A stretch of 64,000 nt of DNA from Arenibacter amylolyticus (GTDB taxonomy: Bacteria; Bacteroidota; Bacteroidia; Flavobacteriales; Flavobacteriaceae): positions 1-64,000 of the forward strand of contig NZ_MTAZ01000007.1 of assembly GCF_002150785.1 (NCBI RefSeq), read 5' to 3'. A program made the position numbers and the translations under genes. This document shows, one piece after another, positions 16,886-26,214 of this stretch; position 1 is the first letter of the stretch, and every line of letters starts with the position of its first letter. The notes beneath the pieces are model-generated. The model was not told where the DNA came from, made no database searches, and was given only the letters and a program-made list of their open reading frames with translations.

Positions 16886-19800
16886 TTAAAACTTTACATT
16901 TACATTTAATCCAAAACTTCTTGTTGAGGGTACCCCGAAATATTCCAGTCCTTGTGAATTGCCTACGTTATAGGCACTTTCGGGATCTATATTGTCCACA
17001 CTACGTTTGAGGTAGAAAAGGTTGGAAGCAATCACCGATATATTTACGTTGGTCAAAAATATATTCTCTAGGGTCTTCTTTGGCAGGGTGTACCCCAGAC
17101 TGACTTGCCTGAACTTTATATAATCCGAATCCTCTACAAACTCTTCCGCTATATCGTTGATTTCACCGTAATAGGTCTGCAGAAATTCTGGAGCCACGGT
17201 AGTTGTAAATGGCTGACCTGTATCGGCATCTATTCCAGAAACCGATAATCCATTTTCCCTACCTTCCAAGGTTTCCTTATGCAGTCCATTTCCGTAAACA
17301 ATGGTATTGGTTCCCGAAAAGATTTGACCACCAAATTTTCCATCTATTAGAAAGTTTAGATTAAAGTTTTTATACCTAAAACTATTGTTGAATCCAAATG
17401 TCCATGGCGGCACTCCTTCCCCTAGGATCTTTCTTTCCCCTTCCACTGCTATTGGGACTCCATCTCCGTTTATCGTATACTTTATGGTACCATTTTCATC
17501 CCTATCATAGGAAACTCCCACTATAGTTCCATACGCTTCCCCCACAATGTGGGTTATTCTAACATTACGTGTTCTCGGTTCATCCAAATTTACATCCGCA
17601 TTGGAATCGTTGGTTGCCAAAACCTTGCCCTGATTATAGGCACCATTAATACTTGTTGTCCAAGTGAAATTATCAGTTTTGATTGGGCTTCCGCTCAATA
17701 AAAATTCGACCCCTTTATTTTCTACACGTCCTATATTGGCTTTTGCACCTCCGTACCCAGAGAATATGGATGTAGAAACATCCACAATATCCTTGGTGGT
17801 TTCATTATTATAGTACGCAAAATCCAAGGACAGCCTATTGTTGAAGAATCGGGCATCCAACCCAATTTCAGCTTCGGTTTTACTAAATGGCACCAGATTG
17901 GAGTTGGGAACGGTACCACCATTTACCCTACCTGTTGGTTGTCCTAAAAATCCTTGCCCGAATATTTCATAGGTTAGGGCCAATGCATATGCATCCTGTG
18001 CACCACCGGCCACTTCCGAGTAACCACCCCTCAGCTTTAGAAAGCTAACGGGCTCTGCCAAATCCAAGGCATCCGAAATAATTACACTAGCATTAACCGA
18101 TGGATAAAAATCATCATTAGGGGTAGTCTTCCCAGGAAAGGACAAGGTAGAGAACCAGTCGTTCCTTCCTGTGAAAGTTACATAAGCCCAACGATCATAG
18201 GAGAGCTCCACGGATCCGTAAAGCGACCCAATTTTTCTTTCGCTATACCCTCTACTTCTAGATTGGGTTTCCGTATTGGCGATATCCTCCAAACCGGGAA
18301 CGATAAAACTATTTCCACCCAGATTTAATTGCTCTTGTTTTATATGATTGCTATTAGCACCTACAAAAGCAGAAGTAGCAAATTTCTCTGTTATATCTTT
18401 CTCAAATCCTAAGATAACATCTGCATCAATTTGTGTATACCTACGCTCTTCCTCGTTGATACCGCCCAAAGGTTTGTAAGCAGTTCCAAAGGGTTCTACG
18501 GACGTTCTCTTAATGGTAGAATGGTCTATCCCAGCTCTACCAGAAAGATATAACCAATCCGTTATATCGTATCGCAATGTGGTTGAGGCGATTAGCCTGT
18601 TTTTGGTATCCTCATTCCTAAAGCTATAGGCAGCGAAGTAGGGATTTTGTGAAAAAGTATTGTTAGAGTACTGTCGTTCGGTACCATCAGGGTTGGTTCC
18701 CGGATTCATAAATCGCACGTCCACATTGGGAGACAAGTTGGCCACCGTAAAGTTTCCGTTCCCTGGAGCATCGGATAAACGCGGACGGTTTTGAACATCT
18801 TCATTAATATATTTCACATTGACTTGAGAGGTGATTTTTTCTCCTAAAATTGCACTGGAATTCAAGGAAAAAGTTTTCCTATCCAGTCCGGCGTTGGGCA
18901 TTACATCCTTATTAGCTAAATCAGAAGCAGAAAACCTATAACTCAATTTTTCGGAGCCACTGGTCAATGCCACTGTATTTATAAAGGTGGTACCTGTTCT
19001 ATAAAAGTGCTTTAAATTACTACCAACATAGGAATAAGGTCTTTCCACGCCATCCCACTGTACCACAGGGGTGCCATCCAACCTTGCTCCCCAGGAGCTA
19101 AGTCCAAGATCTAAAGCTTCAGATTGGTTAACGGGCTTTCTTCCCCTGGTACCTTGACCATATTCACGTTGAAAATCCTGCAAGGAAGTATCTACTTCAT
19201 CGAAGGTAACCGAACTACTGAGTTCCACCCCAAAACCTTCTTGGCCTTGTCCCGATTTTGTCGTTACTATAATAACGCCACCTGCAGCCCTAGACCCATA
19301 TAATGCAGATGCAGCCCCACCTTTCAATACACTTACGGAAGCAATATCATCTGGATTGATACTAGATATACCATCTCCTCCATCGGACCCGCCCCAGAGT
19401 CCGGCAGAACCATTATTTTCATTTCCAATAGGGATCCCATCTACAATATACAATGGCATATTATCTCCGGACAAGGAGCTTGCACCCCGTATTACCACTC
19501 TACTGGAACCAGCGGCACCGGTTGCATTTTGGGTGATGTTCACTCCTGCCACCTTACCTTGTAGGGAATTAATAGCATTGGTCTGTTTTACCGTGGACAA
19601 CTCTTCCCCACCCACTTCGGTAAGGGAGTAACCCAGTGCTTTTGTCTCTTTTCTAATTCCCAAGGCGGTCACTACAACCTCCCCAAGTTGTTCTGCGTCT
19701 TCCACCAACCCTACATTTATAATAGTTTGGCCGTTAATCGCCACTTCCTTGGAGGAAAATCCAAGTGAAGAGAAAACCAATGATCCATTTAGATTGGCTA

Positions 19801-19993
19801 CATCTATGGCATAGTTGCCATCAAAATCGGTAGAAGTACCGTTTGTAGTTCCTTTTTCCACCACATTTACTCCGGGGAGAGGGCTTCCTAAATCATCGGT
19901 TACAGTTCCTGTAATCGTTACGTCTTGTGCAACTAATCCCTGAATAAAGAAAATTGCAAAAAACATTAAGTAGTAATGGTTTTTTTTAAACAT
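16886..19993 (-). CDS. SusC/RagA family TonB-dependent outer-membrane transporter (pair 1)
   Basis: A 1035-residue TonB-dependent transporter. After the signal peptide (1-22, ending GLVAQD) there is a carboxypeptidase-regulatory-like domain (about 25-100, VTGTV-type start with PLPGVNVVEKGT), then the TonB-box region LGEVVVTALGIRKE (about 107-121). The plug domain contains IVDGIPIGN and SVLKGGAASALYGSRAAGGVI, and the beta-barrel ends in aromatic Phe (NVNVKF). Partner of the SusD encoded immediately downstream. Its N-terminal domain is very similar to that of the second SusC in this window. No exact -7 motif is found upstream. Confidence 0.95.
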   Translation of the reverse strand: MFKKNHYYLMFFAIFFIQGLVAQDVTITGTVTDDLGSPLPGVNVVEKGTTNGTSTDFDGNYAIDVANLNGSLVFSSLGFSSKEVAINGQTIINVGLVEDAEQLGEVVVTALGIRKETKALGYSLTEVGGEELSTVKQTNAINSLQGKVAGVNITQNATGAAGSSRVVIRGASSLSGDNMPLYIVDGIPIGNENNGSAGLWGGSDGGDGISSINPDDIASVSVLKGGAASALYGSRAAGGVIIVTTKSGQGQEGFGVELSSSVTFDEVDTSLQDFQREYGQGTRGRKPVNQSEALDLGLSSWGARLDGTPVVQWDGVERPYSYVGSNLKHFYRTGTTFINTVALTSGSEKLSYRFSASDLANKDVMPNAGLDRKTFSLNSSAILGEKITSQVNVKYINEDVQNRPRLSDAPGNGNFTVANLSPNVDVRFMNPGTNPDGTERQYSNNTFSQNPYFAAYSFRNEDTKNRLIASTTLRYDITDWLYLSGRAGIDHSTIKRTSVEPFGTAYKPLGGINEEERRYTQIDADVILGFEKDITEKFATSAFVGANSNHIKQEQLNLGGNSFIVPGLEDIANTETQSRSRGYSERKIGSLYGSVELSYDRWAYVTFTGRNDWFSTLSFPGKTTPNDDFYPSVNASVIISDALDLAEPVSFLKLRGGYSEVAGGAQDAYALALTYEIFGQGFLGQPTGRVNGGTVPNSNLVPFSKTEAEIGLDARFFNNRLSLDFAYYNNETTKDIVDVSTSIFSGYGGAKANIGRVENKGVEFLLSGSPIKTDNFTWTTSINGAYNQGKVLATNDSNADVNLDEPRTRNVRITHIVGEAYGTIVGVSYDRDENGTIKYTINGDGVPIAVEGERKILGEGVPPWTFGFNNSFRYKNFNLNFLIDGKFGGQIFSGTNTIVYGNGLHKETLEGRENGLSVSGIDADTGQPFTTTVAPEFLQTYYGEINDIAEEFVEDSDYIKFRQVSLGYTLPKKTLENIFLTNVNISVIASNLFYLKRSVDNIDPESAYNVGNSQGLEYFGVPSTRSFGLNVNVKF

Positions 19994-20329
19994 CCTTGTA
20001 AAATTTAGTTCGTTTAATTAGAGTTCTCGGCGCTACCCGGATGTTAATTTAATCTTAAATTTTCAAAAATCAATAATTTTAACGCTCTTAATTGAATAAA
20101 ATGAACACAATCGTCATATATGTGAGATTTAACTCACTCAACAGTTTATTTTATTGCACTTTCCTCAATAAAGTGTTTTTCCTTATAGGATATATACCTT
20201 TCTACTATGGACAACCCTATCTTCCAGTACTAGTGCTGGGCGTTCCTATTATTCATCACTGGCACTAGGACAATGCCTAATTATTTCCTAACAACACCGG
20301 ACATTCCACCATTGGTTAAACTCTGAAGC
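19994..20329. other. Upstream region of susCD pair 1
   Basis: No gene. It should hold the promoter for susC pair 1, but no exact TAnnTTTG is present on the minus strand. An inverted repeat with 7-bp arms CTAGTGC/GCACTAG (20230-20236 and 20262-20268) encloses TGGGCGTTCC, a decamer also present at the left end of the GC-rich element at 62904-62989. This may be coincidence or a degraded repeat copy. Confidence 0.35.
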
Positions 20330-20360
20330 AAAAAAAAAGGCTGTCCAAATGGACAGCCTT
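20330..20360 (-). terminator. Intrinsic terminator of susCD pair 2
   Basis: Perfect 10-bp stem AAGGCTGTCC/GGACAGCCTT (20337-20346 and 20351-20360) with an AAAT loop, followed on the minus strand by nine T residues. It sits 27 bp after the SusD stop and separates the two susCD operons. Confidence 0.9.
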
Positions 20361-20387
20361 TTAGGACTAATATTATAACTAGTAATA

Positions 20388-22310
20388 CTAGTTTTGTTTC
20401 GCCCACCAAAGTGGTGTAAACACATCATCCGGACCACCTAGGTGACCAACAGCTTGCTGATAACCTTCTGGTACGTTGTTCTCAATATTACTAGGATACT
20501 TCAAACGCTGCGGGAAAACATTAACACTATTGGTCATATAATTACCCTCGTTCAATGAAGGTAAGTTTGGCAACGCATTTTCTATAGCGGGATTTTCGAA
20601 GAACGGTAAGCCCAATCTTCTATGGTCATTCCAGGTTTCTAATGGCAACCATGGGGTTTGCGCAATAAACTTCTGTGTTATAATCTTTGTTAAAAGATCA
20701 TTTTTAACGCTACCTCCTTGGTATATAGTGTTTTCTGGATACTTAAAAGTAGTAACCCCCGGAGTATCAGTATAACCGTCTACAAAGGTCTTAGTCTCTG
20801 TTGCCGAAGGCTCCACGGTATGATTCCATGCTACAGAAGTACCAGCCCTATTGTATTCTTGAGAGGTAATATACTCCCCTAAATACTCGGACACACCCCA
20901 GTATTCAAAACTTTGAGCTATACCAGCTTCGTAAGCCGCTTGTCCAGAGGTAGGCACATTCCAACCCCTAACTGCTGCTTCAGCAATTAAGAAATGCGTT
21001 TCCCATGCTCCGAAAAATATTCTTTCCGAAGTGCTATTTCTAAATTTATTGGCTAGGCGGGGTACTGTTCCTCCCCAACTATAAACTTTGTTCTTACTAC
21101 CTTTTTCACCCCAAGATCCGATGGAAGGTGCATTCCATGTAAAGGCCCCTTCTACTTCTTTAACGACATTCTCATTATCGTCCATCAAGCTCCTTTTGGT
21201 TACCCCTGTGAAATCCTGATTCCAAGAAGGGTACCTATTCATTTCTGGGTTATCAAAATACCCTGGAATTATATAAGCTTTATAGGCTCTCGGATCTATA
21301 TTTTCATGCAATCCATCAAACCAGAATCCGGCTGAAGGATCGTTGGTTAATGTGGTGAAGTGATCTTCAAACTTTAGCCCCATATAGTCAGCTGGCTTAA
21401 TATGGGAATGTAATTCAGCGGGCAGTTGATCTTCGGAGGAAACTCCACCCAAACCTATCATTAAATTATTCAGGGTTGGAGATAGGTACTGACTGTTCCA
21501 CTCTCTAGACATAACTCCGGTCAAAGCATTCCAACCTGGAGCTTCGGCCACCTTAAAGTTATCATCGTTGGAAGCGATAAACGCACCAGAAGCAGCTGCA
21601 TCCTCAAATTCCTGTTGGGCTTTGGAAGCATCAACCTCGGATAAACGCATAGCAAAGCGCATCCTTAAGGAGTTAGCGTACTTTTGCCATTTGCTGAAGT
21701 TATACTGGTAAGCAGGATCCAAATTTTTAACATTGTTTGGAACTACAATATCCGTATCCAGTTCAGCAGCTGCATCTTTCAACTCAGCCAACATATAGGT
21801 GTACACTTCCTCAACGCTGTTGAAGTCAGGGTTTACCCCTTGGTATCCGTTAATTGGCATTGGCCCAAAATTATCTGCCATTTCACTCATTAGATAAGCT
21901 CTCCAAATTCTGGCAACCTGCTTTAAGTTATTGGTATACTCCTTTACCGTTCCTGCCTCAATTTGCGCATCTGCTACCTGAATAGCCGTATAAGTGTGCT
22001 TTAACCAGTCAGAAACATACCGAAAGTAATCCGAAGACCAGCCTTCATTATAACTTCCTACGGGAAGCGTATTTATTCTGTCCATTCTACCCGCAGCCTT
22101 CCAATAAAGGACAAATACCCTTTCCGCAATATGTGGATCTTGCTGCGTACCTATAATGGAATTATTAATGAAGTACTCCACTTGCACTTGCTCTTCCGAT
22201 GCTGCTGTTGGGTTCTGATTTATTTCTTCAAAATCGGAACAGGCAACCAGGGAAGCGACCATCCCCGAAAGAATCCCTATTTTATATAGTATATTTTTCA
22301 TCTTTATCAT
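20388..22310 (-). CDS. SusD/RagB family nutrient-binding lipoprotein (pair 2)
   Basis: A 640-residue outer-membrane lipoprotein, longer than the first SusD. The lipobox is SLVACSDFEEINQNP with Cys24 if the first ATG is used (Met4 is an alternative). Helical TPR-like segments such as YTYMLAELKDAAAELDTD and WQKYANSLRMRFAMRLSEVD are characteristic of the family, as is the C-terminal VPEGYQQAV then FTPLWWAKQN. It begins 12 bp after the SusC stop. It probably recognises the ligand delivered to SusC pair 2. Given the neighbouring GH20 enzyme, a hexosamine-containing oligosaccharide is a reasonable candidate. Confidence 0.92.
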   Translation of the reverse strand: MIKMKNILYKIGILSGMVASLVACSDFEEINQNPTAASEEQVQVEYFINNSIIGTQQDPHIAERVFVLYWKAAGRMDRINTLPVGSYNEGWSSDYFRYVSDWLKHTYTAIQVADAQIEAGTVKEYTNNLKQVARIWRAYLMSEMADNFGPMPINGYQGVNPDFNSVEEVYTYMLAELKDAAAELDTDIVVPNNVKNLDPAYQYNFSKWQKYANSLRMRFAMRLSEVDASKAQQEFEDAAASGAFIASNDDNFKVAEAPGWNALTGVMSREWNSQYLSPTLNNLMIGLGGVSSEDQLPAELHSHIKPADYMGLKFEDHFTTLTNDPSAGFWFDGLHENIDPRAYKAYIIPGYFDNPEMNRYPSWNQDFTGVTKRSLMDDNENVVKEVEGAFTWNAPSIGSWGEKGSKNKVYSWGGTVPRLANKFRNSTSERIFFGAWETHFLIAEAAVRGWNVPTSGQAAYEAGIAQSFEYWGVSEYLGEYITSQEYNRAGTSVAWNHTVEPSATETKTFVDGYTDTPGVTTFKYPENTIYQGGSVKNDLLTKIITQKFIAQTPWLPLETWNDHRRLGLPFFENPAIENALPNLPSLNEGNYMTNSVNVFPQRLKYPSNIENNVPEGYQQAVGHLGGPDDVFTPLWWAKQN

Positions 22311-22322
22311 ATTATTTTTTTT

Positions 22323-25300
22323 TTAGAAACTAACCGCTAAGTTAAGAAATACCGTCCTTGATGTTGGAGAGGTTAGGTTTTCAAATCCAACGGCGTTGGA
22401 ATTGGTTGCGAATACAGATTCTGGATCCACTCCATTCAGGTTACTGTCTATCATCCACACATTATTACAAGAAACACCTATTTTCGCGCTTTGAACAGAC
22501 ATGCTTTGTAACCATTTACTTGGCAATCTATAGTCTAGTTGCACACTTCGCAAACGAATATTGGTAGCATCATAAATATTTGCTTCAGATATCCCCAAGT
22601 TACCGGATCTAGAAGCGATGGTTTGCCAATAAATCTGCGGAGAAACTGGGGTTGTATTGGCTACATATCCTCCGTTTCCATCTTCTACAACTCCATCAAA
22701 AACAAAATCTGCACGTTCGCCATTAACTACCGTTGCTGCACCTGTACCTGCTCTATTGATAGCCAAATTGGTTCCGGAGAATATTTCCCCTCCAATTCTT
22801 GCATCCACCAAGAAGGCCAAGGACAAGTTTTTATACTGGAAGTTGTTTGTCCAACCAAGCAATGCATCTGGCTGTTGGTTCCCCAAGTTAAACTTTTCGC
22901 TGGTAGCCAACGGAATTCCATCCGCATCTACAATTATCTTATTGAAATTAGGACTGTTTGGGTCTTCTACTCTTTGATACTTGGTTCCTGAAATCTGCCC
23001 GTAAAGTTCACCAGATTCTGCCAAAATGGATAAGTTGTCAAATCCACCCAGAGCGTATTGTGTAACCTCATCGGTTAAGCTAACCACAGTATTTTCGTTT
23101 TTAGAGTAATTTACGCCCATATCCCAATTTAAACCATTAGGATTATCCAAGATTCTGGCATTTACCATTAATTCGAATCCTTTGTTCTCAATATCACCCG
23201 CATTAGCTTTCACAGCACTGTAACCACTTAATGGGTTTAGCGGCAAATTCAATAGCTGTCTTGTAGCATTTGTTTTATAGTAAGCAAAATCAAAGCTAAG
23301 TCTATTCTGGAAGAAACGAGCTTCTAGGCCTACCTCCTTGGATTTAATCAACTCACTTTTAACATCTGGGTTAAATAAGGTACTGTTGCTACTAGCAGTT
23401 GTATTTCCATTAGGATCTTTCCCAATACTATAGAAATTATACAGCTGATATGGGCCTAAGTCATTACCTACCTCAGCATGAGATCCTCTCAGTTTTAGGT
23501 ATGTAAACCAATCTGGGATACTCCCTCCATTATTTTTAACCAAATCGGTAACTACAATGGACGTACTTATGGAAGGATAAAAGAAAGATCTATTTTCCTT
23601 ACTAAGTGCGGAAGACCAGTCGTTTCGTCCCGTTACATCTACGAAGAAATATCCATCGTAATTCAACTGCAAGGTTCCGTAAAGTGAGTTGATTCTCTTC
23701 TCACTGAATCCTTGCCAAATAGAAGGATTGTTTTTACCGTTGTTAAGGGAGAATAAGTTAGGAACTTCCAACTCACCAGAGTTTCCTCTTAGGCTACTAT
23801 TTTCTTGAGCCATAAGGTTACCTCCTAAGGTTACCGCTCCTCCAAACTTACCAAAAAGATTGTCTTTGGTAGCAGTAATCAACGCACTATAGTTGCTTTC
23901 CACGAAAGTTTCCTTTCCAAGACCAAAGCGGCCAGTATTGGATAGTGGACTACCTGCAAATAGCTTGGTTTCTGTATTTGTGGTATACAAATCGGCACCC
24001 GCCTTAATTTCGGCAGTTAGCCAATCGGTAATTTGATTTTTAATGGAACCACTTAACATAAATCGATCCCTGGAGTCCATATTCCTGTTAAATTTGGAAG
24101 CCCAGTATGGGTTAACCGTATTTCCAGATGGCTGGAACCAGATCATATTTCCAAATTCGTCCGTACTATTTCTAAAATCCGTTACGTCCAAGGAACGTGG
24201 TAATAAATACATTGTACTAAAAACGTTTGAGGTGTTAACTCCACTCAAAGGCCTGTTCTCGGCAGAAATTTTCAAGTACTGTACTTTTACGTCGGTCGTC
24301 CAGCTATCATTCTTTCCAAAATTGGATACTGCACGGGTAAGCAAATTCAAACGGTCCAAGGTAGCCCCTGGAATCTTACTGTCATCACTGTAGTAAGTAG
24401 CGGAACTATAAAGCGATGTTCCGTTACTGACCTGCTGTTGAAAAGCAATACTATGGTTAACACTGAACCCTGTTTTAATATAGTTTTCAAGGTTGTTATA
24501 AGCTCTTAAGGAAGTTTGTTCTCCATTCCACTTTTCAACCTGCTGACCTTCTATTTTTGGCCCCCAGCTAGAACCCGAATCATTGGCATAAATACCATCT
24601 GACCCCTGTCCAAACTCATTTTGCAATTCTGGCTTCATAAAAATACTTTCAAAACCAGTAGTTACAGAATAGGTTACACCTAATCCTTGCTGTGCCTTAC
24701 CTGTTTTGGTAGTAATTAAAATAACACCATTTCCAGCTCTAGATCCATACAAAGCAGCTGCAGACGCTCCTTTTAACACAGACATGCTTTCGATGTTCTC
24801 TGGGTTAAGATCCCCTAGACCATTACCCATATCTGCTGCTGGATTCCAGAAATCGGAATTACCACCCGTAAAGTTATCCATTGGCACTCCGTCCACCACA
24901 ATTAAAGGCTGGTTGTCACCAGTTAAGGAGTTATTACCCCTTAATACAATTTTGGATGAACTAGCAGGTCCGTTACTTCCCCTTACTACTTGCAAACCGG
25001 CCACTTTACCTGTTAGCGCGTTGGAAAGGTTGGTTTCTCTTGATTCAACCAATTCCCCTCCTTTAATTTCCTGAAGGGCATAACCAAGGGACTTTCTTTC
25101 CCTTTTAATACCTAAAGCGGTTACTACTACTTCTCCTAATTGCTCGGCATCCTCCTCCAAGCTAACATCAATGGAAGATTTTCCGTTTACGACAACTTCT
25201 TTGGTCGTAAAACCCAAGGACGAAAAGACCAAAGTAGCGGTGCTGGAAACATTAATGGTATAATTACCATCAAAATCTGTTGAAGTACCATTAGAGGTCC

Positions 25301-25442
25301 CTTTTTCCACCACATTCACCCCAGGGAGCGGGGAGCCCAAATCATCGGTTACAGTTCCAGTAACCGGATTGCCCTGCGCTACCATTCCCTGTATACAGAG
25401 AGATGCGAAAAGCAGTAAAAAGTAATGCAATTTCTTACTCAT
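22323..25442 (-). CDS. SusC/RagA family TonB-dependent outer-membrane transporter (pair 2)
   Basis: A 1039-residue TonB-dependent transporter. Signal peptide 1-23 (ending GMVAQG), carboxypeptidase-regulatory-like domain (about 25-100), TonB-box region LGEVVVTALGIKRERKSLGY, plug with VVDGVPMDNF and SVLKGASAAALYGSRAGNGVILITT, then the barrel ending LNLAVSF. The region PLPGVNVVEKGT...NGTSTDFDGNY is almost identical to the first SusC, while barrels differ, so the pair probably arose by old duplication with ligand divergence. A well-spaced -33/-7 promoter lies about 240 bp upstream. Confidence 0.95.
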   Translation of the reverse strand: MSKKLHYFLLLFASLCIQGMVAQGNPVTGTVTDDLGSPLPGVNVVEKGTSNGTSTDFDGNYTINVSSTATLVFSSLGFTTKEVVVNGKSSIDVSLEEDAEQLGEVVVTALGIKRERKSLGYALQEIKGGELVESRETNLSNALTGKVAGLQVVRGSNGPASSSKIVLRGNNSLTGDNQPLIVVDGVPMDNFTGGNSDFWNPAADMGNGLGDLNPENIESMSVLKGASAAALYGSRAGNGVILITTKTGKAQQGLGVTYSVTTGFESIFMKPELQNEFGQGSDGIYANDSGSSWGPKIEGQQVEKWNGEQTSLRAYNNLENYIKTGFSVNHSIAFQQQVSNGTSLYSSATYYSDDSKIPGATLDRLNLLTRAVSNFGKNDSWTTDVKVQYLKISAENRPLSGVNTSNVFSTMYLLPRSLDVTDFRNSTDEFGNMIWFQPSGNTVNPYWASKFNRNMDSRDRFMLSGSIKNQITDWLTAEIKAGADLYTTNTETKLFAGSPLSNTGRFGLGKETFVESNYSALITATKDNLFGKFGGAVTLGGNLMAQENSSLRGNSGELEVPNLFSLNNGKNNPSIWQGFSEKRINSLYGTLQLNYDGYFFVDVTGRNDWSSALSKENRSFFYPSISTSIVVTDLVKNNGGSIPDWFTYLKLRGSHAEVGNDLGPYQLYNFYSIGKDPNGNTTASSNSTLFNPDVKSELIKSKEVGLEARFFQNRLSFDFAYYKTNATRQLLNLPLNPLSGYSAVKANAGDIENKGFELMVNARILDNPNGLNWDMGVNYSKNENTVVSLTDEVTQYALGGFDNLSILAESGELYGQISGTKYQRVEDPNSPNFNKIIVDADGIPLATSEKFNLGNQQPDALLGWTNNFQYKNLSLAFLVDARIGGEIFSGTNLAINRAGTGAATVVNGERADFVFDGVVEDGNGGYVANTTPVSPQIYWQTIASRSGNLGISEANIYDATNIRLRSVQLDYRLPSKWLQSMSVQSAKIGVSCNNVWMIDSNLNGVDPESVFATNSNAVGFENLTSPTSRTVFLNLAVSF

Positions 25443-25683
25443 ACTTCTGAATTTTAAATTAGTTAATTAGAGTTGTTAATTATTTGATAAAATTTGACCT
25501 TATTAGACAAAGGAGAAAACTATTTCGACCAACAACGAAGCCTACTTGCCAAAGGACAAGTTATCGCAACTGTTTGCTAGTAAAAATGAGCTGAAAATCC
25601 ATCCACAAAGTCAAAATCATATCGTTTAAGGGGTGAAAAGTACTCATGCAGTTATTTCCTTTTAGAGTTCTTTAACACCGCGC
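25443..25683 (-). other. Long 5' leader of susCD pair 2
   Basis: If the promoter at 25684-25714 is used, the susC transcript carries about 235 nt of untranslated leader. No gene, terminator or known riboswitch is apparent in it. Long leaders on susC genes are a frequent site of post-transcriptional control in Bacteroides; whether that applies here cannot be seen. Confidence 0.4.
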
Positions 25684-25714
25684 CAAACATAGCTACAATT
25701 CATGATTTATCAAA
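25684..25714 (-). promoter_or_regulatory. Promoter of susCD pair 2 (-33 TTTG, -7 TATGTTTG)
   Basis: On the minus strand TTTG (25711-25714) is followed after exactly 19 bp by TATGTTTG (25684-25691), a full match to the Bacteroidota consensus TTTG-N19-21-TAnnTTTG. Predicted start of transcription is near 25678. Confidence 0.6.
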
Positions 25715-26116
25715 TACTAATTTTACTCTATTTTAAATTATCATATTTATTATTTAAAAGGCTTTATTTGGGAATTTGCAACCCGCCATTAAACTTAGCA
25801 GCAACCTTCCCTCCGAGTGCTTCATTTTTGCCAATGAATCTCAGAGGGTCCATATTTTATAACGCAAAACAGCCCCTATTTTCAGAAATTAAGGATCCTC
25901 TTTGTCCGAAATTGGTAAAAGAACTGTGATATATTGAAGAATATTATTGAAATAAGAGCCGTTAAATCTGTTAAATTTTTAACGTTATGGAGAGCCATCG
26001 ATCCTTTTCCCAAAAATCAACGCTGAGGCTATATTTTGTTTTGACAACAGCCCTTTAGCTACCCCTGGCTTGGATTGCAACCACCCTCACAAGGTAATCT
26101 TCTGGCAACGTATTTC
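25715..26116. other. Intergenic region between the GH20 gene and the susCD pair 2 promoter
   Basis: No supported gene. A 75-codon open frame on the plus strand (25702-25929) has AT-rich, low-quality coding character and overlaps the promoter of susCD pair 2, so I treat it as chance. Confidence 0.4.
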
Positions 26117-26171
26117 TATAAAATAGAAACGCCTAAAACAAGCCGAATTTTATATCGGCTTATTTTAGGCG
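26117..26171 (-). terminator. Intrinsic terminator of the CBM9-GH20 operon
   Basis: Long stem of about 17 bp (26130-26146 with 26155-26171, one G-U pair) and an 8-nt loop, followed on the minus strand by TTTCTATTTTATAG. It separates the GH20 gene from susCD pair 2, which therefore forms a distinct transcript. Confidence 0.75.
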
Positions 26172-26214
26172 AATCAGTTAAATGAGAGATACAAAGTATA
26201 CCTCTCAAAAACTT

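Noticed and set aside
25702-25929. 75-codon plus-strand open frame between the GH20 gene and susC
   Set aside because: It overlaps a consensus minus-strand promoter, has no recognisable domain, and has an AT-rich start with little coding character.
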